The notes: a model not told the origin generated them from the sequence alone. Counted from the stretch's first letter, positions 23,025 to 36,131 are shown. The stretch: 64,000 nucleotides of DNA from Myotis daubentonii (GCF_963259705.1 NC_081851.1:10576145-10640144); one strand, 5' to 3'. Numbers and translations: made by a program.

Positions 23025-26000
23025 GTGGGGAGAGGACAACTTAAACTTAGAGTTTCTTGGCTATTTATTTTAAATAGGAAATATTTTAGAAACCAGTCGT
23101 TTCTAAACTGTGTAGGTCCCTGTGTTAAGAGTTGTGGGACTGTAGAGAGAGGTACAGCGTGGCCTGGCCTCCAAGATCTGGAACGGACGGGGAGACGTGG
23201 ACGCAGTGACCAGGATGATGAAGTCTAACAGGGAAACATATGCTCGGAGACAGGCCAGGATGGGTGGGCAGCCAGGATGCGTCATGGGGAAGTGTGCAAT
23301 TTTTCATGGAAGTCCTTACACTAAAATATTTCCTTAATATTAGAAAAAACCTCCAAAATGTAATAATTTGGGCTGAGTGAGTGGCTAGTCCATTAAGCAC
23401 TTTTGCAAAATGGGATGGATCTCAAGATGTGATCGACTTGTTTGCGGCGCGTCTTGTTATGAACCCAGCAGTAAGACACAAGTGAAGCAACACTCCTGGA
23501 GAAGCCAGACAGCAGGCCTAGCAGAGCAAACGCCTGGCAGGCCTGTTTTTAGATTGGGCTTGACAAGCCCCTGCAGGGAGCCTCCGGCAGGGGTTACAGG
23601 TGGATGGTGCCCATCACCGTACATGTCCCTTCTTTCGGTATCAGCATTACTCACACAGGTGCAAGCTTACTGAGCACTGTGCATTTCCCATATGTTCTGC
23701 TCTAGATGTTAGTAAAACATGAACGCATTTCCTTTTGAAAGCACCCACAGCTATCTGTACTTTTGAACCATCAGCCGGAACAAGTTATCTTGCACAAACA
23801 TTCTTTCCCAGCATAATCGGACTCAGCAGTAATCTGCCTTTCACCCCAGGCTCCCTGGAAATCCTGCCAGGGAGGAAAAGTTCAAGACTGTGTTTTCCCC
23901 CATCCAATGTTTATTTTTAGGTTTTTCTTTTTCTGTCCTCATTGAGGAAAAGCTCTGTGGTACTCAGAACTCAGTATGAATTCTGATTCCAGCTCAGAGA
24001 GGGTGAGCTGACCCAGGGCTCTCCCGCATTCCTCTTATTCCCCTGGGCCTGCAGCAGCTTGGAGGGACGGGGGCGGCCTCAGGCTCTGCTCTCTCCCTGC
24101 AGATCCCGGAGCAGGACTGTGCTGCAGGCAGCAGCTGCAGGGCCACCTGGGTCTCCGCGGGTTTGCAAATGCACCGTGCCAGAGAGCTCCCTCCCAGGGC
24201 ACAAGCCTGCACAGCGGGATCCCAGGCCACAGGGCAGGAAGGATGACAAGGGAGAGGGAAGGGGAAGAGGAAACTGGGACCCTTACCTGCCTATCTTCTG
24301 CTCCCCAGCCGGACCAGGGGGGACGGCAGCCGCTCGGGGCCAACCACTCTCTTAACGGCCCCAACCACGTATGCAGCGACCGCCAGCAGCTCGCTCCTGC
24401 CACCAGGGCTATAAATAAGGCGCATCCAGAGTGCAGGAGATAAGAACTCAGCCCCTCGCTCCCGCCTGCCTTGTAAGGTATCCAGATGGGAAGGGGCTGC
24501 CAGCTCCGCACTTGGCCTGCCTGCCTCAAGGACATCCCAGCCGCGCACAGGTTCCAGCCAAGGGAACAGGACAGCGCCAGGAAGGGCCTCACATTGTCAG
24601 ACAAGCCCACAGCCCCTCGGCTTAGGTGGCTGGCAGTGAGGCCCAGAAGCAGGACATTAGCCCAGGCCACAGAGCACCTCTGGGAGGTGGTGGGGATTCC
24701 AGAGCTGCCTCTAGGAGAGAGCTCGCTGACCCTCTCCCCTGGCTTCAGAAGCATTTGACTGGATGGAAAAGAATCGACCAAGGGATCGGTTTGATAAACG
24801 AGGGGCTGCTGGAAGCTAGGACTGGAATGCATTTATTTCTGTCCTCTCTCTCCCATCCTCTCCGCTCATGAGTGCTTGTGAGGGCGTCCTGAGCCACATG
24901 CCTTTTTTCTCTATAGAATTTAAACAGAGAAATCTTACTAGAGCCCTTTAAGCCATATGTTGGCGAGGAGAGAAAAGGCTAGCTTGGGGGAACAACAGTT
25001 CCTGATCACCTTACATGCCTCATTTCTGCGGCTGGAGGAGGGTGGGAGGACGAGTCAGGCTCTCTGGAGGACTGCTTGGCAGCGTTGTCTGCCGTAACAC
25101 AGCGGGCCCAGGGCCGCGGACTTGTCCTAAGGAAAAATGGTGGATGTGGCAGAGATACAGCCAAAGGAACCTTTCTTGCAACTTTGAAAGGACATGTGTG
25201 AATGTGCAAATGTGGTTATGGCTGATGATAGCATTTTGGCTGGTTTTATTTTCTGCTTTGGCTATATGTAATCTCTAAATTATTTACAATGATCTTTGAT
25301 ATTTTTTGATAATAAGAACATTAATTTCATTTAAAACCTAAGTGTCTCAGAATCAGAAGAGAGCTGTCTGTGTTTCTGTATTAATGAGCCCAGATTTACT
25401 TCAGGGTTTCAGGGTTTCTTGAGTCTCCCGAGCCTTTGAAAAGACCTATGTAGGACCAGCAGCTCCTTTCATACCAATACCAGCACTATGATGTGGCAGC
25501 ATCAATAGAATCCTCAAGCGCCCATCAAGGTCAAGGTCAAGGTCAGCCAAGGAGAGAGCAAGGAAAAAGAAGGAAAATAAAAAAAAAAGATAAAGAAAAA
25601 AGGGAGGAGGCAGGAAATAAGAACTATAATAGGGTGATAGAACATAGCCATCGCCCCATCACCTTTGTCTGACCTAAGAGCCTGTGGGTGCTGTGCCCAG
25701 GGCGTACGAAGGCACTGGCTGAAAGGAGTGCATGTTCTGAAGATGACTTCCCTCCACATGCTGCTGACCTCAATGCCGGCCTCCAGGCCTGGCAGCGACA
25801 GAGCGCACACTGCACAACGGGTGTGTGTGTGGGGGAGGGCACATGTTGAAGGAGGGACTCCTCCCCTAGGCCCCGGCTGCTGGCACAGGGCCGGGAACCC
25901 TTTAACTGCCTCTCTGCCTGCGGAGGCCACAGTGCCTGGCCTCCTTATGAGCAGGACCTGGCCCGAGGCGGGGGGGGGGCAGTTTCAAACTTTTGGGTTG

Positions 26001-29000
26001 AGCCATTGTTACAGGAGCGGGTAGGGGCTCTCAAACAGTCACAGTGACCCAGGGGCAGAGCCTGGGGGCTGAGGCCGAGCAACTTTCTGGAGTGTTCTTT
26101 GGAGCTTTCAGAATCAAAGCCCTTCTTGGCCGCTCCCCTCAGGCTTGCCTTCCCCACCCACCTCGGATTGCAGCCTCTTACTCATGGGCACGTGCCCTGC
26201 AGGGATCTCCGAAGAAGACGGGACTGCAGCCTGGAACGCCAGTGCTGGGGTGGGTTTCCCTGAACAAGGGCAGATCAGTGCCCGGAAGGGCTGCATATGG
26301 GGCTCTACTTGGAGGACGCTGGGCCCAGCCAGGAACTGAGGTGCACACATCTCGGGCAGCCTCTGTGAGGGCTGGGGTGAGGGTGCACTCGCCTGTGCGG
26401 CTCGTCCTCAAACTCCAGGAACAGCTCGCACACTGTGTGTGTGTGTGGGGGGGGGAGGGGTGCCCGTCGGGGGCTGTGCCTGCTGACCTCCACCGGGCGC
26501 GCGGGAAGCACGGCATCTGCTGGGCGGGGCCGGATTCTGGGACCAGCTGTGCGGGAGGCTCGTGTGCATGTGGCGCTGGCCTCGCTCCCGCGCTGCCCGG
26601 ATGAAATGCTGACACCAAAACTGAAGGACGTGTTGGTCTGGAACAAACACCTTGATTCTGTTCCACAAACGTTTGGAGCCCCACAAGGAACCAGAAACTG
26701 TGGGCTCGGGACAGGAGCCACGGAGCTCCCAGTGGGTCCCTGGGCTCCAGGAGTTCGCCCCTGGCCGCCAGCCTGGCCCGGGCACCACCTGCCTGCACCC
26801 CAGTTCCCGGACGCTCGCAGGCACTGGCCCGAGGGCCAGGAAGTCTCCTTGTTCACCAGCACTGTGAGTTCTTTCCCCACAAACATTCATTAAACGTCCT
26901 CCAGGGGCCAAGCACTGTGGCTGGCTCCTGGCTCCTGGCTCCTGGGCCCAAGCAAACAGCAGGACCCTCCGCCAGGAGCGCACAGCCTGCCTGTCGTGTG
27001 CTGTAGTCACATCATGTGAGCCTGAGCCTCTCGCCTTGAACCTGGCCCCCCTTCTCTCCTGGTCTCTGCAGGTGCCATTTACTGCCGGGCCACCCGGTCA
27101 CCTTTCTGTGCGATCACTGTCAGCACTGCTCTGGGGTGGGCAGCCTTTGCCCTCCTGCGGACCTGGCTGTGCGCCCTGGAACTGCGGGAGGAGTTTGCCG
27201 TGGGATGGGGTGCTGTCCCCGCTGCCGAGCGCAGCACTGGGCCCCCTGAGCCTGACTGAGGGAGTGTGTGCCCTCACCTGTCAACAGGGCCAGCAGGGCC
27301 TGCCAGCCCCTGCTCCCGGGACTGCCTTTCCTCCTCGCCCCCTCCCCCAAGGTGGGAAGGCACCCGGGCTAATGCCCTGTCCCCTGGTGGGCCGGGAGCT
27401 GGTCTCTTCCACCCGCACACATCTCCTGGTGGGACCTGTAGATTCCACGCAGATGAAGACAGGTGGCCAGTGAGTCAGAGGACAAGCAGACGGAGGCGAG
27501 GCAGCGAGCAGCGAGGACGAAGGGCAGCCTGCTCTCTGCCGGGAGGGAAGTCCTCATGCAGAAGGCGGTGCCAGGGGTGCCCGGGGCACTGGTTTGTGAA
27601 GCGAGCCGCCCACCCAGTGCCTATCCACAGACGCCTGCAGGACGAGCGCGTTGGCTCCCTGTCCTCGTTTTCCAGTGAGGGCCTTCGTCCACTCCATTTG
27701 CTGAAACCTCTGCATAAACATTCCTCCCGCACTTCCCAGAATAACAAGCAGCAGGGACAGTTGCATAAACGGCCGATGGTGTAAATGCGTCTGTGAGCCG
27801 CTCTGGAAAGTTTCAACCTGAAAAATCGCGTCACCGTCCGCTGGCGGGGACAGAGTCCAGGCTTCTCCTCTGCTGCGCGAGGTGGTGGCTATCACTCGCA
27901 GGGGGAGAGCCGGGGAGCGCCAAGGACGGGCCGAGCCTTCCTCAGTCACAGTCCCCCGGATCCAACACGTCGCGTTGCTGCAAGTCCCAGGCCAAAGATA
28001 AACGACAAATGCAACGCGCACACGCCAGCGCACGACACGCAGCAGCCTGGCGCCAGGCGCCATGCACGCGGGCTCTATCTCCCGTAAATGCCCAGCAACC
28101 CTGCTCTTACCATTTTCCCCTCACCGCCGATTCTATCACTGACAGCGGCTGGGACTCACGGCCTGAAGTTACTTGTACCCCAGTGAGGGTCAAAAAGTCT
28201 AATCACAGGGATGAAACTTGAACTGGTGACATGTCAAACCTCAATTAGAAGCTGAGGGAGAATTGGGAGGGAGTGGGCCTTCCCAGCCCCTGAGTTTATA
28301 CAAGAAACACTCCCAGATGTGTCCCGTCTGTGCTGGAGTTAATGAATGGACTGGACTCAGGTGGGCCGGCCTGTAATCCCAGAACCCCTCACAGTTACCG
28401 TGTGGCAGGACCAGGGGAGGAGCCTGATCCTGGGAGAGGCGATGCGAGGCCTCCTGGAGTGAAGGGCCGGAGGGACCTTCTGCCCGCCCCCACCTGCCCC
28501 CTGACTCCCTGCCCGGTGGCTGATGTAAATGAGCATCAAAGGGCTCCTTTGTTCCCTGGCGGTCTGGTTGGTGTAGCCAGTGAAGGAACCTGCCGATCAG
28601 ATGACTGAGGGTGAGGTCAGGTCCTCAGGCGCCAGGATCCCGGGCAGGAAGGCTGCAGGTGGTGGGCTTCTCTCAGCCCTGGAAGCAGTTCCTTGTCCTT
28701 GACCCCAAGGACATGCCATGACTTTCCGCAGCTGCCGCATCCAACGTCCTGCCCTGTCCCTCACTGATGTCCCTAACTGCTGCCCACACCTTTGTCAACA
28801 GCTCCCATGCCAAACCTGAGCTCCATTGACCTAGGTTGGGTGTGGCATCTCTTTCTGCTGGGCCCCTGGGTGACCCAGAGAGGAAAGCTGAGCATCTTCC
28901 ACAGCAGTTAGAGTGAAACTGGTCCAATGCCCCGCCTCCTCTCCCCCACCCCAACCCCCCACAGGCTGTGAGTTACAGGGAGGGGTGTGGGTTCCACGGT

Positions 29001-30187
29001 GGTGCTGCCACCATGGGCCAGCAGTTTGCCTCAGATGATGGGATTGGCTGGCACCCACTTAGTGGGGCACATAAGCCTCCAGGTCCTGGTGCAGTGAAGA
29101 CGGGGGAGGGGTCCCAGTCACGCCCAGACGGGAATTTGCTGCCATGCTGGTGGAGAGCGGGTGCCCAGAATCCTGAGTTGTTTCAAGGGAAATAACGCAG
29201 TATTTCCTGCAAACCGGTGCTTGTAGGCTGAGTACACAAAGGCTTTAACAACACCTGCCATTTGCTGAGCTCCTAGGGTGGGCAAGGACTGTAGCGGGAG
29301 GGGCAGCTCACCGTGGTAGAGCCGGCCTGGAAACCCAGTCTGCTGACCACAGAACCGTGCCCTTCCTCTCAGGGGGCCTGCAGAACACAGAACAATCCTT
29401 ATGTAAAACCACCCTCAGGAGCCTCGGAGAAGCACTCAGTGTCACTGTAACACAGCTACTCTTGTGTTCATCTGTTTGTTCTCCTTCCTGCAGAGGTGGG
29501 CGAGGAGACCTCTAGGCTGTGGGCGTCCCACAGTCTGAAGGCAAACCCAGCCTGTCCCCAGAGAGAGAGCCTTCCGAGAGCAGGAGGCTGCCCATGTTGC
29601 TGGAACCTCCTGTTTTCTTGAGGGCCTGCTGCTGTCCTCAGGGGCGACACCTCACGCCAGACTAACGACACGCCGGAAAGGCAGTGGGGGGGAGAGCAGA
29701 CCTCCACCCACCCTGCTCTGCAGCAGGCGGACACTCGTTTCCCCCTCAGCAAGGCCACACTTCACCTCTGCTCACTCTTCTACTCACACAAATGGAATCT
29801 GCGGAGCGCAGAGGAAGAGAATCTCCTCTCTCTCGCACCATCAGGTGAGCTGCATCGAGCATCCTTCCTGGATGACTCAAGTGTTTGTTGATTCTGCTCC
29901 GGTCGCCATGATAGTAAGAGACAGAGCTCCCTCTCTCCACTTTAGTCCACCCGGCTAGCCCGTGCTCGACGCACCCAAGCAGGCCTGCCTCCCTCAGGAC
30001 CCAGGTAGCGTCACCTTATTGCAAAAGACCAAGCCCGCGGGCTGATCGTGAGGCAAGATTGTTTTACGAGTCACTCAAAGCACAGTCCTTATGACTCACA
30101 CTGACTTGCAAAAGCGCAATAATTTTAAACGTCCTAAATGCCCCAGACTCAGGAGGAAACCCGTAAGGTAAATATATTTTTTAATTC
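23025..30187. other. No gene recognised, mostly unique
   Basis: About 7.2 kb, the longest stretch here with few repeats. It has many overlapping GC-driven frames on both strands (up to 265 codons near 24.0-24.8 kb) but none shows a known domain or a convincing exon with splice sites. CpG is locally raised around 26.5 and 27.9-28.1 kb. I cannot exclude undetected exons. Confidence 0.4.
28700..28890 (+). repeat. Ancient repeat copy, unnamed family
   Basis: The text CACACCTTTGTCAACAGCTC through GTGTGGCATCTCTTTCTGCT shares its wording with the repeat at 56740-57670. I recognise it as a widespread old mammalian repeat but cannot name the family reliably. Confidence 0.4.
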
Positions 30188-30355
30188 AAGGTATTTTTAT
30201 TGTGGTAAAATACACATAACATAAAATTTACCGTTTTAACCGCTTTAAGTGGACCGCTTAGTGGCATTACATACATTTACACGGCTGTACATTTACATTG
30301 TTTTACAACCAGAACTTTTCATCTTCCGAACTGGAACTCTGCATCTAGTGAAGGG
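30180..30355. repeat. Old L1-class repeat fragment
   Basis: The run TTTATTGTGGTAAAATACAC, AACATAAAATTTACCGTTTT and CTTAGTGGCATTACATAC is a well-known mammalian LINE-derived motif series. The same family appears at 59868-60080. Confidence 0.65.
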
Positions 30356-30885
30356 CTGTGGGGAAGACAGAAACTTCCCTCACCTTCTAGGTCCCCTCAG
30401 CTGGTCTCATCATCAAACGGACAGGAGACAAAGTAACATGGGAAAACAGCCGAATGCAGCCACATATGGACATACGGACACCCCCCATACACGGGAGCAT
30501 CAGAGACCTCACACAGTGAGAGGTTCCGAGGCAGAAATGGGAAATCGGGTGCATGTGGGGTCCTGAGCTAAGGAGGAGGTAAGATGCCTGGGGCGTTGGC
30601 GGGGGAAAGGTCATTGCAGGACGATAAGAGGAGCAGGTGTCCAGCAGTCAGCAGTTTGTTCTGCTCCGTAAGCAGGTCAGGAAGGACCTCTCATCTCCAG
30701 CACTAGCTCTTATCCTGGGCAAGACCCTCATGTAAACCCTTCCTGGTCGTTCAGAGAGAAGTGTTTCCTGAGCCTGCAGGGCCTCCATTGCCTTCAGCTC
30801 AAAATGACCACCTGCCCACGGGGCCCAGCCTGGGAGCCTGTTCAGACCCCACGGTAACTCCCAAACCCTCCCTCTCTTCAGCCTC
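30356..30885. other. No feature recognised
   Basis: No recognisable gene or repeat before the (CT)n tract. Confidence 0.5.
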
Positions 30886-30888
30886 TGG

Positions 30889-30936
<48 letters not shown>
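30889..30936. repeat. (CT)n microsatellite
   Basis: About 46 bp of pure TC dinucleotides; mirror-symmetric polypurine on the other strand. Confidence 0.97.
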
Positions 30937-30937
<1 letters not shown>

Positions 30938-32440
30938 CAGGGGCCTCATATAAGTGGGATCCTACAGTGTTTGTCCTTTGTGACTGGCTAAAAGGATCAA
31001 AGCCTTTTCTTTTATCCCTCACAACATTGCACCTCTGACACCAACCAATTCTCCTGTCCTGTGTGGACACCACCTGGGTGCCCTACAGTTCAGTTCAGCC
31101 CTGACACCATGTACCTGACGCTCGCATCAGATCCACAGGTGAAGGGCTCAGCCCACAAGGCTGCCCCACCTCAGGTGCCAGCCGCAAGTCCTGGTCTCCT
31201 CTGACCTCTGCCTTACTGGCTAGAATCAGAGGTTCCCATGACCCCCTTCTGGGTTCCATACTTTGCTTACATTTACCTGTTTGTTTCAAAGAATACAGCT
31301 CAGAAGCGGCATGGAAGAGACGCACTGGGCCGGGTATGTGGCGTGTGAGGCCGCCGCGGTGGCTCTTGCCATGGCTCCAACATCTGCTAGGTGCCCCCAG
31401 CGTTTTGGCCTCTCAGAGGCCAACAGTGGCTTCCTCCACCCTCCATCGCCGGTGTGGCCACTTCTTGCATTAAACTCCTTCGGTTCAAATGACTTCAAGT
31501 GGGTCATACTTTCTTTTTTAAACCTTCCACATGGTTTCCAGATGCCCACAGATTTATTAATTGAAGTCTCATTATATACAAATGTCTGGACAAATGAACA
31601 AAAACTGTATCCCAATCCTCTCATCAACTAATTCATCTTTTCCTGCTTAAGTGAGCTCTCCATGTCCTGCAAGACCAGGAGAGAGCTGCTTAGAGGAGGC
31701 GAGTTCCTGTCTCGCTTTAATCAGGGAACAGGACTTTGTAGAGGGAACTCGCTACATGTGTTCCCACTCAGCCTAGGGTGCTGGACTACTAGGGGTAACA
31801 GTGGAGAGGACATGAAAGTGGGAGTATGAATACATTAGCCACTCATTAAATTAATCAGTTTTATGGATATACTAATTAGGAAAATGTATTCGAGGAGAAG
31901 GAATATTAAATGTAGCTAGTGGTGAAGAAGTGAGTTAGAATGATGAATTGAGGGAGTGTGCATCGGGCAGCAGGACAGCCAGGAGTGCGGTGGCAGCAGA
32001 GGGTGTAACAGCCCAGCACAGGTACCTGCTCAGGTAGGTCCAGCAGGGAGGGGCTGGGACTGTCGCAGCCAGGCCAGTCCCCAGGGCTTCCTTCTACACA
32101 CCCAGGGCCATAGGCAAAGTGGACTCATGAGCACCTAATTAATTCATAGCAGTATCGTCACGTGAGCCTGGTGCAACAGGTGTTCAGCCCTCAAGATGTC
32201 CTGGGCACCCAGGCTCGGTGCCTGTTCTATTGCTTTGTCCTTTGTCGTATCAAGGTGAGGTGACCGGTAAGCAAATAAGGATGATTTGAGTAAGGGGTGG
32301 AGCAGCAGACAGAGTAGCCAGTGCTTGCTGGGCAGGTCTGTGGCGTGACCTGGGGAATTCACATAATAACAAAGCAGGAGCTCTCCTGGCATGGCATGGC
32401 CTGGGATGCTGTTTCATCAAAGGACAAAGTGCTCCTGGAC
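30937..32440. other. No gene recognised
   Basis: About 1.5 kb without identifiable genes. A short sequence at 31892-31934 recurs at 33909-33951. Confidence 0.45.
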
Positions 32441-32675
32441 CAGTGATGGCGAACCTTTTGAGCTCGGCGTGCCAGCATTTTGAAAAACCCTCACTTAACT
32501 CTGGTGCCGGGTCACGTATAGAAATTTTTTGATATTTGCAACCATAGTAAAACAAAGACTTATATTTTTGATATTTATTTTATATATTTAAATGCCATTT
32601 AACAAAGAAAAATCAACCAAAAAAATGAGTTCACGTGTTACCTCTGACACGCGTGTCCTAGGTTCGCCATCACTG
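32441..32675. mobile_element. nhAT MITE
   Basis: Terminal inverted repeats CAGTGATGGCGAACCTTTTG and CCTAGGTTCGCCATCACTG. The AT-rich 235-bp body is non-coding. Flanks TCCTGGAC and GCCTAGAG match at 5 of 8 bases, so the target duplication is only weakly preserved. The TIR wording is typical of non-autonomous hAT families in vesper bats. Confidence 0.85.
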
Positions 32676-33510
32676 GCCTAGAGGTTAGGAACGCTGAGTG
32701 AACCCAAGGACAGGGAGGGGGGGACTGTGCGCACCATTGTACCTGGAGGAAGCAAGGCTGCGTTCATTGTTAAGAAGCTGCTAAGACGAATCCCTGCCTC
32801 CACTCCAAACTCAGCCTCACAGGCACTTAACACAACCCTTTCTCAAGAAGGAACCAGACATCAGGTTTCCTCCTATTTTTTAATCATTACCAGCCACAGC
32901 TATGTAAGTTAACCTTCTAGTCACCAGCAATGCACTTCATTCATTCATTCACTCATTCATGCAGTCATTCAAAGAATCCTTATAAGTTCCCTTTTACGTG
33001 GAAGGTGCTATGTTATTATACACAGCCCTAGTTATTCACGTCTCACAGTGGCTTCTCATTACCTTAAAGATACCTTTACTTTTGCCATATTAAGGACACC
33101 TTTCCGGATGAAGTTCATGTTTAGTGATTCATTTCTGAGCCCCTAATTGACTTTCACTCACTTGGCTTTATCTTTAGCCATTCTTTAGCTCTGTGGAGTA
33201 GAATTAAAAGTTTGGGCCGAGTACAGTTTGAAAACTCATCTCATGTCTACGGAATTATTAAGAAAGAAAGAAACAAGACCCCAGCAGCTGGAAGCTGGAG
33301 GCTGCTGGTCCCAGGAGGGACTCACGTTTCCGACTGCTGTCGCTGACACTGGCTTGTGCTCTGCACATGTGCACGACTCAAGACGTGGGCCCAAGTGAGA
33401 AGGAAGGCTGGAGGCACAGCCACACAGCTGTTGCTGTGAGAACTAATGTTTGTTTTCTGTGATCTTGTCAAAGTCACTCCTGGCAACTAACCGGTAACCA
33501 GAGCCCTGGC
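32676..33510. other. No gene recognised
   Basis: Contains a short (ATTC)n stretch at 32938-32962 and otherwise nothing I can identify. Confidence 0.5.
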
Positions 33511-33513
33511 CCT

Positions 33514-33757
33514 GGCCCGGCCAAGCGCTGAAGGACAGCTTCTGTAAGCATGGCGGAGGGACAGGCTGGCGGAGGGAGAGCTTCTGTAAGCATGGCGGAG
33601 GGACAGGCTGGTGGAGGGACAGGCTGGTGCTGGTCCGCCCGGCCAAGCGCTGAGGGACAGCTTCTGTAAGCATGGCGGAGGGACAGGCTGGCGGAGGGAG
33701 AGCTTCTGTAAGCATGGCGGAGGGACAGGCTGGCGGAGGGACAGGCTGGTGCTGGTC
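33514..33757 (+). repeat. Two-level minisatellite (42 bp / 123 bp)
   Basis: Four copies of a roughly 42-bp unit containing CTTCTGTAAGCATGGCGGAG and GGACAGGCTGGCGGAGGGA are arranged as two copies of a roughly 123-bp block. Each block starts with CCCGGCCAAGCGCTGA (33516 and about 33640) and ends with CAGGCTGGTGCTGGTCC (about 33620 and 33741). Minus-strand frames over it read as repetitive Pro/Ala/Ser peptides and are not genes. Confidence 0.9.
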
Positions 33758-33959
33758 CCCGCAGCACTTTGAAGAGGATTTAGGAATGGACGCGGGTACT
33801 GGCTCAGGAGACAAAGAGCAGGTGGTGGTAAGTTACCAAGTAAAACATAGAATTTCTGAGTTTGGAAGCTGGATGTCCAACTAATTGTCTGATGCTAGAA
33901 TTCATTCAAGAGGAGAAAGAATATTAAATGTAGCTAGTGGTGATGAAGTGACATCCAGC

Positions 33960-34470
33960 TTGAGATAAGGGAAGACATAAAAAACTAAAACCGTAAAAAC
34001 TGAATTGGGCCCTAGGTGGTGTGGTTCAGTGGTTAGAGCGTTGGCCTGTGGACTGAAGGGTCCTGGGTTCAATTCTGGTCAAGGGCACATACTTTGGTTG
34101 CAGGCTCCCAGCCCTGGTTGGGTGCATACAGGAGGCAACCAATTGATATGTCTCTCTCACATCAATGTTTCTCTCTCTCCAGGTCCCTCCTATTCCCACT
34201 CTCTCTAAAATAAAATAAAATAAAATAAAATAAAATAAAATAAAATAAAATAAAATAAAATAAAATAAAATAAAATAAAATAATATAAAATCAATGGGAA
34301 AATATCCTCAGGTAGGATTTAAAAAAATGAATTAGGCCACATTCAGGGCAAAAAAATACCATGTACAAAGGTGAAGAGGCAAACACAAACTGGAGGAAAA
34401 TTTTATGATATTATGTCAGAGTATTAATAGCCCTAATATAGTTTGTATAAGTTAACATGACAAGATATCT
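33960..34470 (+). repeat. Old L1 fragment, interrupted by Ves
   Basis: GAAGACATAAAAAACTAAAA before, and ACAAAGGTGAAGAGGCAAAC with CTGGAGGAAAATTTTATG after, the SINE read like L1M-type ORF2/3' sequence. It is diverged, hence moderate confidence. Confidence 0.5.
34009..34326 (+). mobile_element. Ves SINE with (AAAAT)n
   Basis: Head GCCCTAGGTGGTGTGGTTCA, B-box GGTTCAATTCTGGTCAAGGG, CT-rich body, then an (AAAAT)n expansion at 34208-34285 before the terminal TATCCTCAGGTAGGATTT. Flanks TGAATTGGGCC (34001-34011) and TGAATTAGGCC (34328-34338) are the target duplication. Confidence 0.9.
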
Positions 34471-34530
34471 CTCCTTCTCCCTTCCTCTCTAAAATCAATA
34501 AAAAATATTTTAAAAAATAGCTAAAAATAA
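34470..34530 (+). mobile_element. Ves SINE 3' fragment
   Basis: Only the CT-rich 3' part (TCCCTTCCTCTCTAAAATCA) and A-rich tail are present; the tRNA-like head is missing. Confidence 0.7.
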
Positions 34531-34901
34531 AAAGAAGAACAAACAAAACCCAAAGTGAATAGAAGAAAGGAAATAGTTAAGTCAGAGCAGAAATAAATGA
34601 AATAGAAATCAAACAAAAAATTAAAAAGATCAATAAAACTAAGAGCTGGTTCTTTGAAAAGATAGATAAAATTGATAAACTTTTAGCCAAACCCCTCAAG
34701 AAAAATGGAAAAAGAATCCAAATAAATAAAGGCATACATGAAAGAAAAGAATTGACAACTGATATCAGAGAAATATAAATACTATGAACAATTATATGCT
34801 AACAAATTTGACTTTAGAAGAAATAGATAATTTCTAAAAGTATATAACATTCCAAGACTGAACCAGGAATAAGTACAAAATCTAAACAGCCCGATTATCA
34901 C

Positions 34902-35058
34902 CCTGGCCTGTGTTGCTAAGTGGTTAGAGTGTGGCTCTGCACACCGAAGGGTCATGGGTTCTATTCCCAGTCAAAGGTGCATACCTGGGTTGCAGGTTCA
35001 ATCCCCGTCCCTATTGGGGTGTGTGCAGGAGGCAACCAAGCAGTGTGTCTCTCACACA

Positions 35059-35092
<34 letters not shown>

Positions 35093-35183
35093 TCTCTCTC
35101 CCTCCTCCCTCCCTCCCTTCCACTCTCTCTAAAAATCAATAGAAAAATATCCTAGGGTGAGAATTAATAACAATTAAAAAAAA
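34902..35183 (+). mobile_element. Ves SINE in L1
   Basis: Head CACCCTGGCCTGTGTTGCTA and B-box GGGTTCTATTCCCAGTCAAA, an extended (CT)n body at 35058-35102, and a tail AATATCCTAGGGTGAGAATT. L1 sequence resumes with AAACAGACTAATAACTAGCA, and AAACAG occurs on both sides. Confidence 0.9.
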
Positions 35184-35660
35184 TAAACAGACTAATAACT
35201 AGCAGTAAAATTGAAGCAGTAATTAAAAAAACTCCCAAGAAATAAAAGGCCAGGACACATAGGTAAATTCTATCAAATATTCAAAGAAGAATTAATACAT
35301 ATTCTTTTTTAATTTTTTATATTTTTAAAATAAATCTTTATTGTTCAGATTATTACAGATGTTCCTCTTTTTTCCCTCCATAGCTCCCCTCCACCTGGTT
35401 CCCACCCCACCCCATGCCCTTAACCCCCGCCACTGTCCTCATCCATAGGTGTAAGATTTTTGTCCAGTCTCTTCTCCCACCCCCTACATCCCCTTCTCCC
35501 TGAGAATTGTCAGTCCACTCCCTTTCTATGCCCCTGATTCTATTATATTCACCAGTTTATTCTGACTTAATTTTTAGATTCACTTATTGATAGATATTTA
35601 TTTGTTGTCACTTTGTTGTTCATAATTTTTATCTTTACTTTTTTCTTCTTCTTCCTCTTC

Positions 35661-36131
35661 TTAAAGAATACCCTTCAGCATTTTGTATAATCCTGGTTTG
35701 GTGGTGATGAACTCCTTTACCTTTTTCTTGTCTGTGAAGCTCTTTATCTGACCTTCAACTCTACATGATAGCTTTGCTGGGTAGAGTAATCTTGGTTGTA
35801 GGTTCTTGCTATTCATCACTTTGACTATTTCTTGCCACTTTCTTCTGGCCTGCATGGTTTCTGTTGAGAAATCAGCTGACAGGCATATGGGTACTCCCTT
35901 GTAGATAACTAACTGTTTTTCTCTTGCTGCTTTTAAGATTCTCTCTTTGTCTTTAGCCCTTGGCATTTTAATTATGATGTGTCTTGGTGTGGTCCTCTTT
36001 GGATTCCTCTTATTTGGGATTCTCTTCACTTCCTGGACTTGTAAGTCTATTTCTTTCAGGTAGTTTTCTGTCATTATTTCTTCTAATAGGCTTTCAATAT
36101 CTTGCTCTCTCTCTTCTTCTGGCACCCCCAT
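35661..36131 (-). pseudogene. ORF1p-like frame, C-terminal part
   Basis: A 156-codon frame matching the RRM and C-terminal domain of L1 ORF1p, the LINE RNA chaperone. It retains the PRHIII strand of the RRM, the FSTETMQARRKW segment and the RLLYPAKLS motif before a basic C-terminus. The N-terminal coiled-coil part lies upstream in another frame (36333-36530), so the protein is broken. It belongs to the HAL1-like element. Confidence 0.8.

Noticed and set aside
24035..24832. 265-codon minus-strand frame
   Set aside because: Composition-driven frame in GC-rich DNA, Leu/Ser/Pro-rich with no recognised domain; many overlapping frames occur in the same segment.
33443..33814. Repetitive Pro/Ser/Ala-rich frames on the minus strand
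   Set aside because: They are the translation of the 42-bp minisatellite.
35661..36131. 156-codon frame as a host RNA-binding protein
   Set aside because: Its motifs are those of LINE ORF1p and it sits within a LINE with target duplications.
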